The notes beneath the pieces were generated by a model, which was not told the DNA's origin, searched no databases, and worked only from the letters and a program-made list of their open reading frames with translations. DNA of 53,585 nucleotides from Cyanobacteriota bacterium (GTDB lineage: Bacteria; Cyanobacteriota; Cyanobacteriia; PCC-6307; Cyanobiaceae). Made by a program: the position numbers and the translations under genes. This document shows, in pieces, positions 37,248-47,170 of the stretch (position 1 is the first letter of the stretch; the number at the start of each line of letters is the position of its first letter). Where the stretch lies: positions 1 through 53,585 of the forward strand of contig JAQCGH010000009.1 in the NCBI GenBank assembly GCA_027620015.1, read 5' to 3'.

Positions 37248-39941
37248 CTAGACGAGGGGCACAAACGTCAAGGGATTGCCTGGCTCTACACGCACGCCCC
37301 GAGCACCAGTGAAGTGCTCCGCCAGCAGTTCGGTGGCCAGGGGATTTTCCAGCTGGCGACGCAGCACTCGCCGCAGGGGCCGGGCGCCGTATTCGGGCTC
37401 ATAACCCTGCTCAGCCAGGGCCTGTACCACCGGCTCCGGTACCTCCAGCTCCAGGTGCTGCTCAGCAAGCAGCCGGGCCAGCTCGGCCAGCTGCAGGCGG
37501 ACGATCCGCTGCAGATCCGCCGGTTCAAGAGTGCGGAAGCGGATCACCTCATCAATGCGGTTAAGAAATTCCGGCCGAAACTGGCTTGCTAATGCCTGTT
37601 CGATTTGCTGGTCGAGCCAGGTCAGCTGATCAGGCTCCACACACCCTTCCCTTCCTGCCCGGGCACTGTCGAGAATGGCTCGGCTGGCCAGGTTGCTGGT
37701 CATGATCACAACCGTGTGGCGGAAGTCCACGGTGCGGCCCTGCGAATCGGTGAGGCGGCCATCGTCGAGCACCTGCAGCAACAAATTGAACACCTCCGGG
37801 TGGGCCTTCTCCACCTCATCAAGCAAAAGCACCGCGTAAGGCCGGCGTCGCACCGCCTCGGTGAGCTGGCCGCCCTCCTCGTAGCCCACATAGCCAGGGG
37901 GTGCCCCCACCAACCGGGCGACAGCGTTGCGCTCCATGAATTCGCTCATGTCGAGGCGCACCAGGGCGTCGTCCTCATCGAAAAGCGCCGCCGCCAGAGC
38001 CTTAGCCAGCTCGGTTTTACCAACACCAGTGGGACCCAAAAACAGAAACGAACCCACCGGGCGCGTCGGCGACTGCATACCCGCTCGGGCGCGGCGGATC
38101 GCCGCCGCCACCGCCGCCACCGCCTCTAACTGGCCCACCACCCGTTCACCGAGGAGTTGCTCCAGCTCCAGCAATTTCTGGCGCTCCCCCGCCAGCAGGC
38201 GCTGAACCGGAATGCCTGTCCAGCGGGCCACCACGTCGGCGATGTCGCCCTCTTCAACCTGTTCGCGCAGGATTGTCTCCCCTTTCAGTTCGGCCTCAAG
38301 GGTTTCGCGGCGCTGCTGCAGGCCGTTTAGCTGGTCGTGCTGCAACCGGGCTGCTTCCTCGTAATCACCCTCCCGCTCGGCATCGGTGATGGCGTGGCGC
38401 AGGTCTTCGTCTTGCTGCAACAGCTCCCGCAGCTCCGCCAGCCGCTCCCTCTCCGCCTGCCAGCGCTGCTGCAGCACCTGCAGGGCTTCGGTGGCAAGGC
38501 GGCGCTGCTCCTGCAGCTGCAGCCGCTCCTCCAGCGGTGCCGCCTCGGCCGAGAGCAGGGCCAGCTCCACGCGGCGCAGCTCGGCCTCGGCTGCTTCCAC
38601 CAGCTGGGGTTTGGAGGTGACCTCCATGCGCAGCTGGGCGGCGGCCTCATCCACCAAATCAATGGCCGAATCGGGCAGGCAACGATCGGTGATGTAGCGG
38701 TCGGCTAAGCGGGTTGCCGCCACCAAAGCTTGGTCGGTGATTGCCACACCGTGGTGCAGCTCGTATCGCTCCTTGAGACCACGCAGGATCTCCACACAGG
38801 TGTCTAGGCCGGGCTCCTTGATCAGCACCTGCTGGAAGCGGCGCTCCAAGCCCGGATCCTTCTCGATGCTGCGGCGGTAGTCCTCAGCGGTAGTGGCGCC
38901 GATGCAGCGCAGGTATCCCTGGGCCAAAGCAGGCTTGAGCACGCTGCCGGCATCGGCGTTGGAGCGATCACCGCTCACCACCGTGTGCAGCTCATCGATA
39001 AACAGCACCACCCCGGCAGCTCCCGCGACGGCATCGGCGTCGCGCACCTCCTTGAGCACGGCCCGCAGGCGTTCCTCAAACTGGCCGCGAAATTTGGCAC
39101 CAGCGATCAAGGCGCCCAAATCCAGGGCCACGAGGCGCAGACCCTGCAGCGAGTCGGGCACCTCGCCAGCCACGATCCGCTGAGCGAGCAGCTCGGCCAC
39201 GGCAGTTTTGCCAACACCGGGCTCGCCTATGAGCACCGGGTTGTTCTTGCTGCGGCGTGAGAGCACCTGAATCAGGCGGCGCATCTCAAGGTCGCGGCCG
39301 ATTACCGGATCGAGTTCGCCAGCTCGGGCCGCTGCGGTGAGATCCCGGCCATAGCGATCTAGGGCGCTGGGTTCGGGCGGCTCATGCTCCAGTGGGGCAG
39401 CAGCTGACTGAACAGGCTGAGGCGGGCCCGCATCGATCCAAACATCAGGTGAAGGGATAGAAGCCGGCGGTGTGACTGGAGTCGGTGGAGCTGCGCCGGC
39501 GGGGGCGCCAGGCCGAAACTGGCGTTGCAGCAAGTCTTCGCTGAGCCCCTCAGCCGCCAGCAGTGGCGCCCCGATCCGGGAATCACGCACCAATGCCACC
39601 AGCAGGTGGGATACGTCTAAAAACGGATCCCCCCAGGCAGCCCGGCAGCGATCCCCATCTTCGAGCAGATCCTCAAGGGCATCGCCTATGTAGAGCTCAC
39701 CGCCGGCGCTGCCGGGCTGGTCGACGCAGAAACTCTCGAGCTGATCGAGCACGCGATCGGGCTCAAGCGGCAGAGGATCAAGCCAGCGCGCGAAGCGTCT
39801 CTCCAGCAGCAGGGTCTGCAGCAGGTGCTCCACATCCATGGCGCCGTGGCGCCAGCGACGAGCGGTGTCCTGGGAGGCCAAGAGCAGCTCCCAGCCGTCT
39901 TCGCTGAAGCGATCTGGTTCGCTGGTGAGACTTGAGGGCAT
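37248..39941 (-). CDS. clpB2: ClpB-type AAA+ disaggregase, ClpB2-like
   Basis: The 897-residue Hsp100 chaperone has two AAA+ domains. NBD1 has Walker A GEPGVGKT at 239-246 and VVLFIDELHTVVSGDR. A coiled-coil M domain is rich in Leu, Arg and Glu (about 420-560). NBD2 has FLGPTGVGKTELAKALAAAL, GAPPGYVGYEEGGQLTEAV and LLLDEVEKAHPEVFNLLLQV. No ClpP-binding IGF/IGL loop is seen, so it is not ClpC or ClpA. The N-domain is divergent (MPSSLTSEPDRFSEDGWELL) and joined by a Pro/Ala-rich linker (145-190). This, and its place upstream of secE-nusG, fits the second, non-heat-shock ClpB of cyanobacteria. Confidence 0.9.
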   Translation of the reverse strand: MPSSLTSEPDRFSEDGWELLLASQDTARRWRHGAMDVEHLLQTLLLERRFARWLDPLPLEPDRVLDQLESFCVDQPGSAGGELYIGDALEDLLEDGDRCRAAWGDPFLDVSHLLVALVRDSRIGAPLLAAEGLSEDLLQRQFRPGAPAGAAPPTPVTPPASIPSPDVWIDAGPPQPVQSAAAPLEHEPPEPSALDRYGRDLTAAARAGELDPVIGRDLEMRRLIQVLSRRSKNNPVLIGEPGVGKTAVAELLAQRIVAGEVPDSLQGLRLVALDLGALIAGAKFRGQFEERLRAVLKEVRDADAVAGAAGVVLFIDELHTVVSGDRSNADAGSVLKPALAQGYLRCIGATTAEDYRRSIEKDPGLERRFQQVLIKEPGLDTCVEILRGLKERYELHHGVAITDQALVAATRLADRYITDRCLPDSAIDLVDEAAAQLRMEVTSKPQLVEAAEAELRRVELALLSAEAAPLEERLQLQEQRRLATEALQVLQQRWQAERERLAELRELLQQDEDLRHAITDAEREGDYEEAARLQHDQLNGLQQRRETLEAELKGETILREQVEEGDIADVVARWTGIPVQRLLAGERQKLLELEQLLGERVVGQLEAVAAVAAAIRRARAGMQSPTRPVGSFLFLGPTGVGKTELAKALAAALFDEDDALVRLDMSEFMERNAVARLVGAPPGYVGYEEGGQLTEAVRRRPYAVLLLDEVEKAHPEVFNLLLQVLDDGRLTDSQGRTVDFRHTVVIMTSNLASRAILDSARAGREGCVEPDQLTWLDQQIEQALASQFRPEFLNRIDEVIRFRTLEPADLQRIVRLQLAELARLLAEQHLELEVPEPVVQALAEQGYEPEYGARPLRRVLRRQLENPLATELLAEHFTGARGVRVEPGNPLTFVPLV

Positions 39942-39952
39942 GGGCTTAGCGG

Positions 39953-40345
39953 TCAGCCGCGGGAGGAGAGCTGGATCAGTTCAACCTTGTAGCCATCAGG
40001 ATCTTCCACAAAAGCAATCACCGTGTTGCCGTGCTTCATCGGGCCGGGTTCACGCACCACCTTGCCGCCCTTAAACCGGATTGCATCGCAAACCGATTGG
40101 ATGTCCTCCACCCCTAGGGCTATGTGGCCATAAGCCTCACCAATTTCGTAGTGACTGGTATCCCAGTTGTGAGTTAGCTCCAGCACGGTGGTATCCCGCT
40201 CCTCGCCGTAACCCACAAAGGCGAGGGTGAAACGACCTGAGGGATAGTCCTTACGGCGCAGCATCCGCATCCCCAGCACCTCGGTATAGAAGGTGAGCGA
40301 GCGCTCGAGATCACCAACCCGGAGCATGGTGTGAAGCATGCGCAT
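39953..40345 (-). CDS. gloA: Lactoylglutathione lyase (glyoxalase I)
   Basis: GloA isomerises the methylglyoxal-glutathione hemithioacetal. From the ATG at 40345 it has 130 residues in a tandem beta-alpha-beta-beta-beta fold: [20 protein letters not shown] with the metal His, [20 protein letters not shown] with the Glu, [10 protein letters not shown] with a second His, and [15 protein letters not shown] with the last Glu. A longer start at 40378 lacks family support. It diverges from eno. Confidence 0.96.
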   Translation of the reverse strand: MRMLHTMLRVGDLERSLTFYTEVLGMRMLRRKDYPSGRFTLAFVGYGEERDTTVLELTHNWDTSHYEIGEAYGHIALGVEDIQSVCDAIRFKGGKVVREPGPMKHGNTVIAFVEDPDGYKVELIQLSSRG

Positions 40346-40473
40346 CAGCGGATCAGGCCAGGCATCACCTGGGCACAACTAATTCCATTGTGGCGAGCAA
40401 CCCCAAGGGCGGTACCCATCAGCACAAATGGGTAGATGGGGGTGACCCATAGGATCTCAACAAAGAGCACTAG

Positions 40474-41781
<1,308 letters not shown>

Positions 41782-41792
41782 GCCTCCCCCCC

Positions 41793-43442
41793 TCAACCCA
41801 CGCCGGGGAATTGGTCAATCCGACCGTCGCGCTTAAGCCTTCCCTGCAGCTTGATCCAGCTGAGCCCCACAGGCAGGCTGGCCACCAGGGGAATGATCAC
41901 TAAGGCTGGCTGAGCGCTCACCGCCAGCAGGGCTGCTGCAACTGCCAAACCGGCTAACAGCATCGACTGACCCGCAGCCTGCTGGGCCAGGGCCATGCGC
42001 CTTAGCAGGCGATCCGTTTCGCCGGCGCGAATTTGCACCTGCAGGTCACCCTGCTCGATGCGAGCCAGGCTTTCGTCTAGTCGTTTAGGAATGCCCAAGG
42101 CGCGGCTGCCTACCTCTGCCGCCTGGCGCGAAATTTCGTTAAACAGGTCGTTTGCACTGCCGCTACCGCTTGAGGTCATTAGGGGGAGTAGGTAGGGGCG
42201 TGCAATCGCTACCAAACTAAAGCCGCTATCAAGGCTGCGGCCGACCCCCTCAAAGGTAGAAAGGGCCCGCATCACAAAGATCAGCTCTGGGGGCAACCTG
42301 AAGGGTTGTCCATAAACAAGGTCGTAAAGGTCGCCCGACAAGCGCTCAAGCACATTGGCGGAGAAGGGAGGCGTAAGCGCCTCTTCAAGCATCACCCGCA
42401 CCAGACGCCGCACCGGCCCCGGATCAACGCCTGATGCAATCACTCCCGCCAGCTGCAGCTCCTTGACCAAACCAGCGGCGTCTCGGCCAGCCGCTGCCCG
42501 CACCATGCTGCCGAGTCGGCCCCGCAAGCGGCTGGAGAGCTGACCCATCATGCCGAAGTCGTAGTAGATGAGCGCCCCATCGGCGGCAACGGCGAGGTTG
42601 CCGGGGTGGGGATCGGCGTGGAAAAAGCCAAAACGCACCAGCTGTTGCAGGTAGCTCGCAGCGCCCTTTTCAGCTACAGCAGCTGGCACGATTCCAGCTT
42701 CCAGTAGAGCCTGGCGATCGGTGATCTTGATCCCGGGCACATAGTCGAGGCAAAGCACCCGGCGGGTACTTAATTCCCACACCACAGCAGGAATGCGGAT
42801 GCCCGGATCGTCGAGAAATTGCTGGCGGAAGCGGGCCGCATGCTCGGCCTCCAGACGAAAGTCGAGCTCTCTTAGCAACACCCGCCGGCACTCCTGGGCA
42901 ATGCCGATCCAGTCGCGGCCTCGACCCCATCGGGGATGGCGCTGCACAGACGCCGCCACTTGTTGCATCACCTCAAGGTCAAGCCGAAAGATACGCTCCA
43001 AGCCAGGGCGTTGAACCTTGAGCACCACCTGGCGCCCGCTGCGCAGGCTGGCGCGATGCACCTGGGCCAGGCTGGCTGAACCAAGTGGCTCATTCTCCAG
43101 ATCAATAATTTCGGCGCAGCGCTCACCCAACTCCTGCTCCAGCAGGTCTTGCACGACGGCAAAGGGGAAGGCTGGCACCCGGTCCTGCAGGGTGGCTAGC
43201 TCCTCTACCAGCTCAGCGGGCAGCACGTCAGGACGGGCTGAAAGCAACTGGCCCAACTTGATAAAGGCTGAGCCAAGCCCCAGGAACTCCTGGGTGAGCC
43301 AGCGAGCCCGGCGGCGCTGACGGCCCCGCTGACGCTCCGGGGTGACGCCACCCAGATAGCTCCAAACCTGACCATCCCACCAAAGACCGAGCAGCAGGGC
43401 TAAGGCCAACCACCAGATGCGCAGCGGCCGAAGCAGGATCAC
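41793..43442 (-). CDS. ABC1/AarF/UbiB family atypical kinase
   Basis: A 549-residue ADCK-type protein. The N-terminal LGLGSAFIKLGQLLSARPDV carries the KxGQ motif. An alanine-rich loop, PLGSASLAQVHRASLRSGRQ, replaces the glycine loop; VVLKVQRPGL has the Lys, and FFHADPHPGNLAVAADGALI the catalytic HADPHPGN. Two transmembrane helices lie near the C-terminus. Relatives act in quinone synthesis or lipid-quinone homeostasis in thylakoids and plastoglobules; the substrate is unknown. It is last in a three-gene run with 4-nt overlaps. Confidence 0.93.
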   Translation of the reverse strand: MILLRPLRIWWLALALLLGLWWDGQVWSYLGGVTPERQRGRQRRRARWLTQEFLGLGSAFIKLGQLLSARPDVLPAELVEELATLQDRVPAFPFAVVQDLLEQELGERCAEIIDLENEPLGSASLAQVHRASLRSGRQVVLKVQRPGLERIFRLDLEVMQQVAASVQRHPRWGRGRDWIGIAQECRRVLLRELDFRLEAEHAARFRQQFLDDPGIRIPAVVWELSTRRVLCLDYVPGIKITDRQALLEAGIVPAAVAEKGAASYLQQLVRFGFFHADPHPGNLAVAADGALIYYDFGMMGQLSSRLRGRLGSMVRAAAGRDAAGLVKELQLAGVIASGVDPGPVRRLVRVMLEEALTPPFSANVLERLSGDLYDLVYGQPFRLPPELIFVMRALSTFEGVGRSLDSGFSLVAIARPYLLPLMTSSGSGSANDLFNEISRQAAEVGSRALGIPKRLDESLARIEQGDLQVQIRAGETDRLLRRMALAQQAAGQSMLLAGLAVAAALLAVSAQPALVIIPLVASLPVGLSWIKLQGRLKRDGRIDQFPGVG

Positions 43443-43735
43443 GAATCCTGGTCCAATCGGCGCGCCATGGCAGCAACCCGGGCTCGCAGAGCATCTATTT
43501 GATCTTGGATATCAACAGCCGGCGCCGTGATGGCTACCTCAGGCTCATCGTCCCTCTCGATCCGGGCAGCTTCTGCCTCCACCTCGTCCCAAAAAAGCTG
43601 AAGCTCCTGTCGCAGCCGATCTGGAGCGTCTTGGGCCAGCAGAGCCAGGCTGGCGGCAGCATCAACTAGGCCGCTACCAAAGCGGGCCCCCAAGCGCTGC
43701 AAAGCAGCCTGCACTAGTGATTTTGGCGCACTCAT
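43439..43735 (-). CDS. Small helical protein preceding the ABC1 kinase
   Basis: A 98-residue soluble protein with helices SLVQAALQRLGARFGSG, SLALLAQDAPDRLRQELQLF, and a C-terminal heptad-like segment IQDQIDALRARVAAMARRLD that could form a coiled coil. It overlaps its neighbours by 4 nt on both sides, so it is translationally coupled to the ABC1 kinase. No domain is recognised. Confidence 0.7.
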   Translation of the reverse strand: MSAPKSLVQAALQRLGARFGSGLVDAAASLALLAQDAPDRLRQELQLFWDEVEAEAARIERDDEPEVAITAPAVDIQDQIDALRARVAAMARRLDQDS

Positions 43736-44181
43736 TGGGGCCCAGTAGCAGGTGTGGACTGTGGCAGATCAGCGCCTGGCAAATCGAGAGGAGGCGGGGC
43801 ATCCAGGCTTGGCGCGTCAGCCTGGGCATCCGGTTGTAGAGCCGTCGAGGGCAATGGCTGCAGCAGCTTGGCTTCGCTGGAGGTGGGGGCAGCTGGATCG
43901 GGCTGCTGGTCTAACTGCAAAAGATCGGCATCACCACGGATCTCTTGGCTTTCGGCGCCAAAGCGCAACCGCAGGCTTTCCAGCGAGGTGCCCGGGAACG
44001 GCCGTACATCGAAACCCTGACCAAGACGGATAAGGGATGGCAGCTGAAGGGCAAGCAGGCGCTGGGTCACTCCATACCCGAGGCAGAAGCAAAAGCCCAG
44101 TAGCAATGGCACCTGCCACTGGGGGCGTTGGTGTGATGGCGAAGCTGCTGAAAGTGAAGCCTTTTGTGCCATAGATGCCAA
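43732..44181 (-). CDS. Single-pass membrane protein with proline-rich tail
   Basis: 149 residues: a polar N-terminus, one transmembrane helix (VPLLLGFCFCLGYGVTQRLL, about 24-43), a conserved-looking segment (IRLGQGFDVRPFPGTSLESL, RLRFG) and a long Pro/Ala/Asp-rich tail predicted disordered. The topology suggests an anchored extracytoplasmic or cytoplasmic tail protein. It is the first gene of the ABC1 kinase run. Family unknown. Confidence 0.65.
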   Translation of the reverse strand: MASMAQKASLSAASPSHQRPQWQVPLLLGFCFCLGYGVTQRLLALQLPSLIRLGQGFDVRPFPGTSLESLRLRFGAESQEIRGDADLLQLDQQPDPAAPTSSEAKLLQPLPSTALQPDAQADAPSLDAPPPLDLPGADLPQSTPATGPQ

Positions 44182-44228
44182 ACCTAAGAGAAGGAGCTTT
44201 CGTGAAGGGAGTTCCCAGCTAAGTGCAG

Positions 44229-44402
44229 ATGGCCCTAATTCCCCGCTGGCGTTTCATGAACGACGAAGCAAAGGCTTTGGCAAAGCGCACAGCGGTTTCG
44301 TTGCTGGTGGTGCTGCTGATGGCAGTTGCGTTTCGATCCCTTCTGCCATGGGCACTACTGGGGCTGGTTATTTGGTGGATTTGGAAGGAGTTCAACAAAT
44401 AA
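44229..44402 (+). CDS. Small membrane protein (57 residues)
   Basis: The product starts MALIPRWRFMNDEAKALAKR, continues with a hydrophobic stretch TAVSLLVVLLMAVAFRSLLP and ALLGLVIWWIWKEFNK. It reads as one or two short transmembrane segments with positively charged flanks. It lies 47 bp from the divergent ABC1-operon start. The codon pattern is consistent with the genome. Function unknown. Confidence 0.6.
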   Translation: MALIPRWRFMNDEAKALAKRTAVSLLVVLLMAVAFRSLLPWALLGLVIWWIWKEFNK

Positions 44403-44410
44403 AAGCCAAT

Positions 44411-44437
44411 AAAAAAGCGGACCTCTCCGGGACCGCT
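44411..44437 (-). terminator. Rho-independent terminator for the 44.5-kb small-gene pair
   Basis: On the minus strand AGCGG/CCGCT arms plus an inner CC/GG pairing enclose a short loop and run into six T. It sits about 55 bp past the stop of the 58-residue protein gene, which supports that gene pair being a real transcription unit. It also lies just after the convergent 57-residue gene. Confidence 0.75.
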
Positions 44438-44490
44438 CGATGACCAAGTTCAAATATATCACAATTTGTAACGGGCCAACTCGCCCTCTG

Positions 44491-44667
44491 TCAGGCGGTC
44501 TGTTGATCCTTTGACCAGGCAAGCTCAAGGGAGGCCCTGAACTGCTCAGTACTGGACGGGGTGTCAATTAGGTGCCTGCGGAACAACTTGGTCAAACGCC
44601 AAAATTTAATTCCTGCCGCGATTGCAAAAACCACCCAGGGCACAAGCATCCAAAGGGGGTTGTGCAT
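44491..44667 (-). CDS. Small membrane protein (58 residues), downstream partner
   Basis: The product is MHNPLWMLVPWVVFAIAAGI, then KFWRLTKLFRRHL, and a soluble tail ending LAWSKDQQTA. It has a single N-terminal transmembrane helix and a basic then acidic cytoplasmic-looking tail. The ATG shares a base with the stop of the upstream small gene (TGATG), indicating translational coupling. A terminator follows. The sequence looks conserved-protein-like, but I cannot name a family. Confidence 0.65.
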   Translation of the reverse strand: MHNPLWMLVPWVVFAIAAGIKFWRLTKLFRRHLIDTPSSTEQFRASLELAWSKDQQTA

Positions 44668-44798
44668 CACTTCTTGATACCTTCCTGGCTGGTTTCAGAG
44701 ATGTTCTGGTGCCCCTCCAGGTGCTTCTCGCAGGCACTTGAACCGTTGACCACTAAGAGGGTGGTGGCAGTTAAAGCAAGAAGCAGCAGGCGTTGCAT
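44667..44798 (-). CDS. Small exported peptide or lipoprotein-like protein (43 residues)
   Basis: MQRLLLLALTATTLLVVNGS followed by SACEKHLEGHQNISETSQEG and IKK. This is a clear signal sequence ahead of a short hydrophilic mature part with two His. The Cys after SSA could be a lipobox cysteine, but no Leu stands at -3, so signal peptidase I cleavage is as likely. It is coupled to the 58-residue membrane-protein gene by TGATG. Confidence 0.6.
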   Translation of the reverse strand: MQRLLLLALTATTLLVVNGSSACEKHLEGHQNISETSQEGIKK

Positions 44799-44843
44799 CA
44801 GGTCTTGGGGAGTGGTCTCAATATATGGGAGGAGGTACTTCTG

Positions 44844-44990
44844 ATGCTTGAAGTGTTGTCGGTTGGTGACAGGTGCTTGAAGTTTGCACGATTGCCTCTA
44901 GCAATGCGCCTTTTAATTGTACAGTCTTTTGCTAGCCAAATTACTGCAGCGGAACCCATCACAACTCACGTCAAACGACTGAAAAGATAA
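44844..44990 (+). CDS. Possible small protein (48 residues) with a strong ribosome binding site
   Basis: GGGAGGAGG lies about 9 nt before an ATG at 44844, among the best Shine-Dalgarno matches in the window. The frame encodes MLEVLSVGDRCLKFARLPLA, MRLLIVQSFASQITAAEPIT and a basic tail HVKRLKR. There is no family recognition. It diverges from the small exported-protein gene and opens the AT-rich patch. Confidence 0.35.
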   Translation: MLEVLSVGDRCLKFARLPLAMRLLIVQSFASQITAAEPITTHVKRLKR

Positions 44991-45534
44991 TCCCTTTACC
45001 CCAAAATAATGATCTTCCATATCAGAAACTGGCTACAAAGAGATCCCCGAACAGAATTTAGAGGGATCATCTGATAGAGACGTTGATTAAAGCAATGATG
45101 GCAACCTGGGTAAGAAATAACTCTAACAATCAGCAAAAGTAGTGGCCAAATCAGGAGTACTCTTTGCTTGGTAATGTTTGCGTAACTTCCTAATAACTTT
45201 CGCGCTGAGGAGAAGGATTCTAAACACAGCACTAAAAATACTTGCGATAGCTCTACCGAGAACGCTAAAAGCACTTTTGTCACTACGAAGCAAAGAGGCC
45301 GTCGGAGGCACTGAAGGAGGGGAAATAGCGCACAGCTTGAACAAGCACTCTCACTCTTTCATTTGCTACGAAGTGAAAAAAGATTTGTCACCAATATGCA
45401 ACAGGAATGACACTCAACGTATCAAGACTCAACGTATCAAGGACTACATTTTAAATTTATTAACTACCCAGCCTTGGGTATGCATTGCACCATAAAGCAT
45501 TTTCATCATCACGATAATACATTAATTTTAGCCT
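44991..45534. other. AT-rich stretch without a convincing gene
   Basis: About 540 bp of low GC content. Several short frames exist on both strands, but none shows a motif, a good start or consistent codon use. The only clear structure is a 15-bp direct repeat at 45412-45441. It may be degraded mobile or accessory DNA, or the long leader of the Nif11 gene. Confidence 0.5.
45412..45441. repeat. Two tandem copies of a 15-bp unit
   Basis: ACTCAACGTATCAAG occurs twice in direct succession with no mismatch. It lies about 95 bp before the Nif11 gene. A multiple of three, it does not break the weak frame it lies in. Confidence 0.9.
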
Positions 45535-45783
45535 ATGCTCTCAACCAATCCTAGAGATATACTAGTCGCCTTTTGCGGAGCGTTGAACTCTAGCGGTGAG
45601 TTACAAAAAAGAGTAAAAGCGGCAGTTTCTCCCCAGGAGATAATTGATATTGCTGAATCCATGGGTTATAAAATTTCCACTCAAGACTTGCGGTCATTCT
45701 CTAAAGATTTAGTTGCCAGTTATTTCCCATGGTCAGCAAAAGGAAATCAATTCCGTCGTGACTTCTTCGACAATCAGGATTAG
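45535..45783 (+). CDS. Nif11-domain protein
   Basis: An 82-residue protein whose middle, LQKRVKAAVSPQEIIDIAES followed by MGYKISTQDL, is the Nif11/nitrogenase-associated leader fold (short helix, SPEEI-type turn, A(K/E)xxGYxIS). Nif11 domains often act as leader peptides for ribosomally made modified peptides such as prochlorosins. Here there is no GG/GA cleavage motif and no Cys/Ser/Thr-rich core after residue 60; the end is SYFPWSAKGNQFRRDFFDNQ. No maturase or exporter gene is nearby. The gene is AT-rich, like its surroundings. Confidence 0.75.
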   Translation: MLSTNPRDILVAFCGALNSSGELQKRVKAAVSPQEIIDIAESMGYKISTQDLRSFSKDLVASYFPWSAKGNQFRRDFFDNQD

Positions 45784-45813
45784 TTGCTATTGGCAATACG
45801 ACATCAATAGCAA
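45784..45813. repeat. Inverted repeat following the Nif11 gene
   Basis: TTGCTATTG and its exact complement CAATAGCAA are separated by 12 bp, starting right after the TAG. There is no T run, so it could be a weak stem at the transcript end or a leftover end of an inserted element. Confidence 0.7.
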
Positions 45814-45911
45814 TCTACGCAAATAACTACTAAACCCATCGATATCTTGACACTAATTTAACACTTGCAATTTGCCACGACTAGAACCCAGTCATGCCAG
45901 AGAGTTTGGGG

Positions 45912-47114
45912 TCACGTCGTGTAATCGGCGTTAATGCGGACATATTGAGCCGAAAGGTCGCAGCCCCAGGCAACACCTGTACCCGGGCCATCGCCCATCG
46001 CTAGTCGAATGATCACAGTTTCGCTCTGCAAATAGATGCTGGCGGCGGCGCGATCAAAAGGCAGGGGCTGGCCAGCGACCATCAGCTGGTACTCACCAAT
46101 CCACAGGGCCACCAGATCAGCAGCAAAGGGCACGCCGGCCCGGCCGGCGGCGGCCACGATCCTGCCCCAGTTGGGGTCGCGTCCATGCACGGCACATTTC
46201 ACCAGCGACGAACCGCAGACGGTGCGTGCGATGGCGCGAGCACCGGTGTCATCCGCCGCGCCCGCCACCTGCACCTCGATCAGGCAGGTGGCGCCCTCGC
46301 CATCACGGGCGATCGCCTTGGCCAGGTGTTGCGACACCGCCGTGAGGCCAGCCTCCAGCGCTTCGAAATGCTCGGGGCTTAGGAGCTCCCCGGCTGCAAA
46401 GGCCAGGAACGTGTCATTGGTGCTGGTGTCGCCGTCCACCGTGATCGCATTAAAGGAGCGATCCACCGCCCGCCGCACCATCGACTGCCAGATCTCGGCG
46501 GGAACGCCCGCGTCGCAGCTGAGATAGCCCAGCATCGTGGCCATATTTGGGTGGATCATTCCCGAGCCCTTGGCCATGCCGCCGATGCGCACGCTGCGGC
46601 CACCCAGATCAGCCTCCAGGGCGATCTGCTTAGCCACCAGATCGGTGGTGAGGATGGCACTAGCTACCGCGGGGCCACCCTCGGGACTGAGGGCCGCCAC
46701 CAAGGGATCAAGACCTGCCAGCAAGGTACCCATTGGAATCGGCACACCAATCACACCGGTGGAGCAGATCAGCACCTCCTCTGGCGCTAGGCCCAACCGA
46801 TCGGCGACGGCCTGGGTGGCCCGCAAGCTATCGATTAGCCCTCGATCGCCCGTGCAGGCATTGGCCTGGCCGGAATTAGTGAGCACCGCCCGGGCGTAAC
46901 CGCCGGAGGCCGCTAGGCGATCAGCGCAGAGGTCCACGCAGGCGGCTCGCACCACCGAGGTGGTGAAGGTGCCAGCACACAACGCACCTTCTGGAGCAAG
47001 CAGCAAGGAGAGATCTGGCTTGCCGGAGGCCTTGAGGCCTGCGGTGACTGCAGCGGCTTGGAAGCCAATCGGGGCGGTGATGCCACCGGGGATCGGATGC
47101 CAAGGGTGGGTCAC
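45912..47114 (-). CDS. argJ: Bifunctional glutamate N-acetyltransferase / ornithine acetyltransferase
   Basis: ArgJ recycles the acetyl group in arginine synthesis. The 400-residue precursor holds the self-cleavage site in GMIHPNMATMLGYLSCD, where Ala-Thr cleavage makes the two chains and the Thr becomes the nucleophile. Other landmarks are VLTNSGQANACTGDRG, LICSTGVIGVPIPM and DTSTNDTFLAFAAG. The start is GTG at 47114. It diverges from coaE. Confidence 0.96.
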   Translation of the reverse strand: MTHPWHPIPGGITAPIGFQAAAVTAGLKASGKPDLSLLLAPEGALCAGTFTTSVVRAACVDLCADRLAASGGYARAVLTNSGQANACTGDRGLIDSLRATQAVADRLGLAPEEVLICSTGVIGVPIPMGTLLAGLDPLVAALSPEGGPAVASAILTTDLVAKQIALEADLGGRSVRIGGMAKGSGMIHPNMATMLGYLSCDAGVPAEIWQSMVRRAVDRSFNAITVDGDTSTNDTFLAFAAGELLSPEHFEALEAGLTAVSQHLAKAIARDGEGATCLIEVQVAGAADDTGARAIARTVCGSSLVKCAVHGRDPNWGRIVAAAGRAGVPFAADLVALWIGEYQLMVAGQPLPFDRAAASIYLQSETVIIRLAMGDGPGTGVAWGCDLSAQYVRINADYTT

Positions 47115-47170
47115 GGGCTGCTGCTGCTGCGAACCTGAGCATGGAATAGCGCCACGCCCCTTCTCAACCC

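Noticed and set aside
45123-45344. A 73-codon minus-strand frame starting at TTG
   Set aside because: It looks partly protein-like (hydrophobic then basic), but it has a rare start and competes with other equally weak frames.
45178-45495. A 105-codon plus-strand frame in the AT-rich patch
   Set aside because: It contains the tandem repeat, has no recognisable domain, no ribosome binding site and biased composition; too weak to call.
45784-45813. The inverted repeat after Nif11 as ends of a mobile element
   Set aside because: The arms are only 12 bp apart, so nothing is enclosed. It is recorded as a hairpin only.
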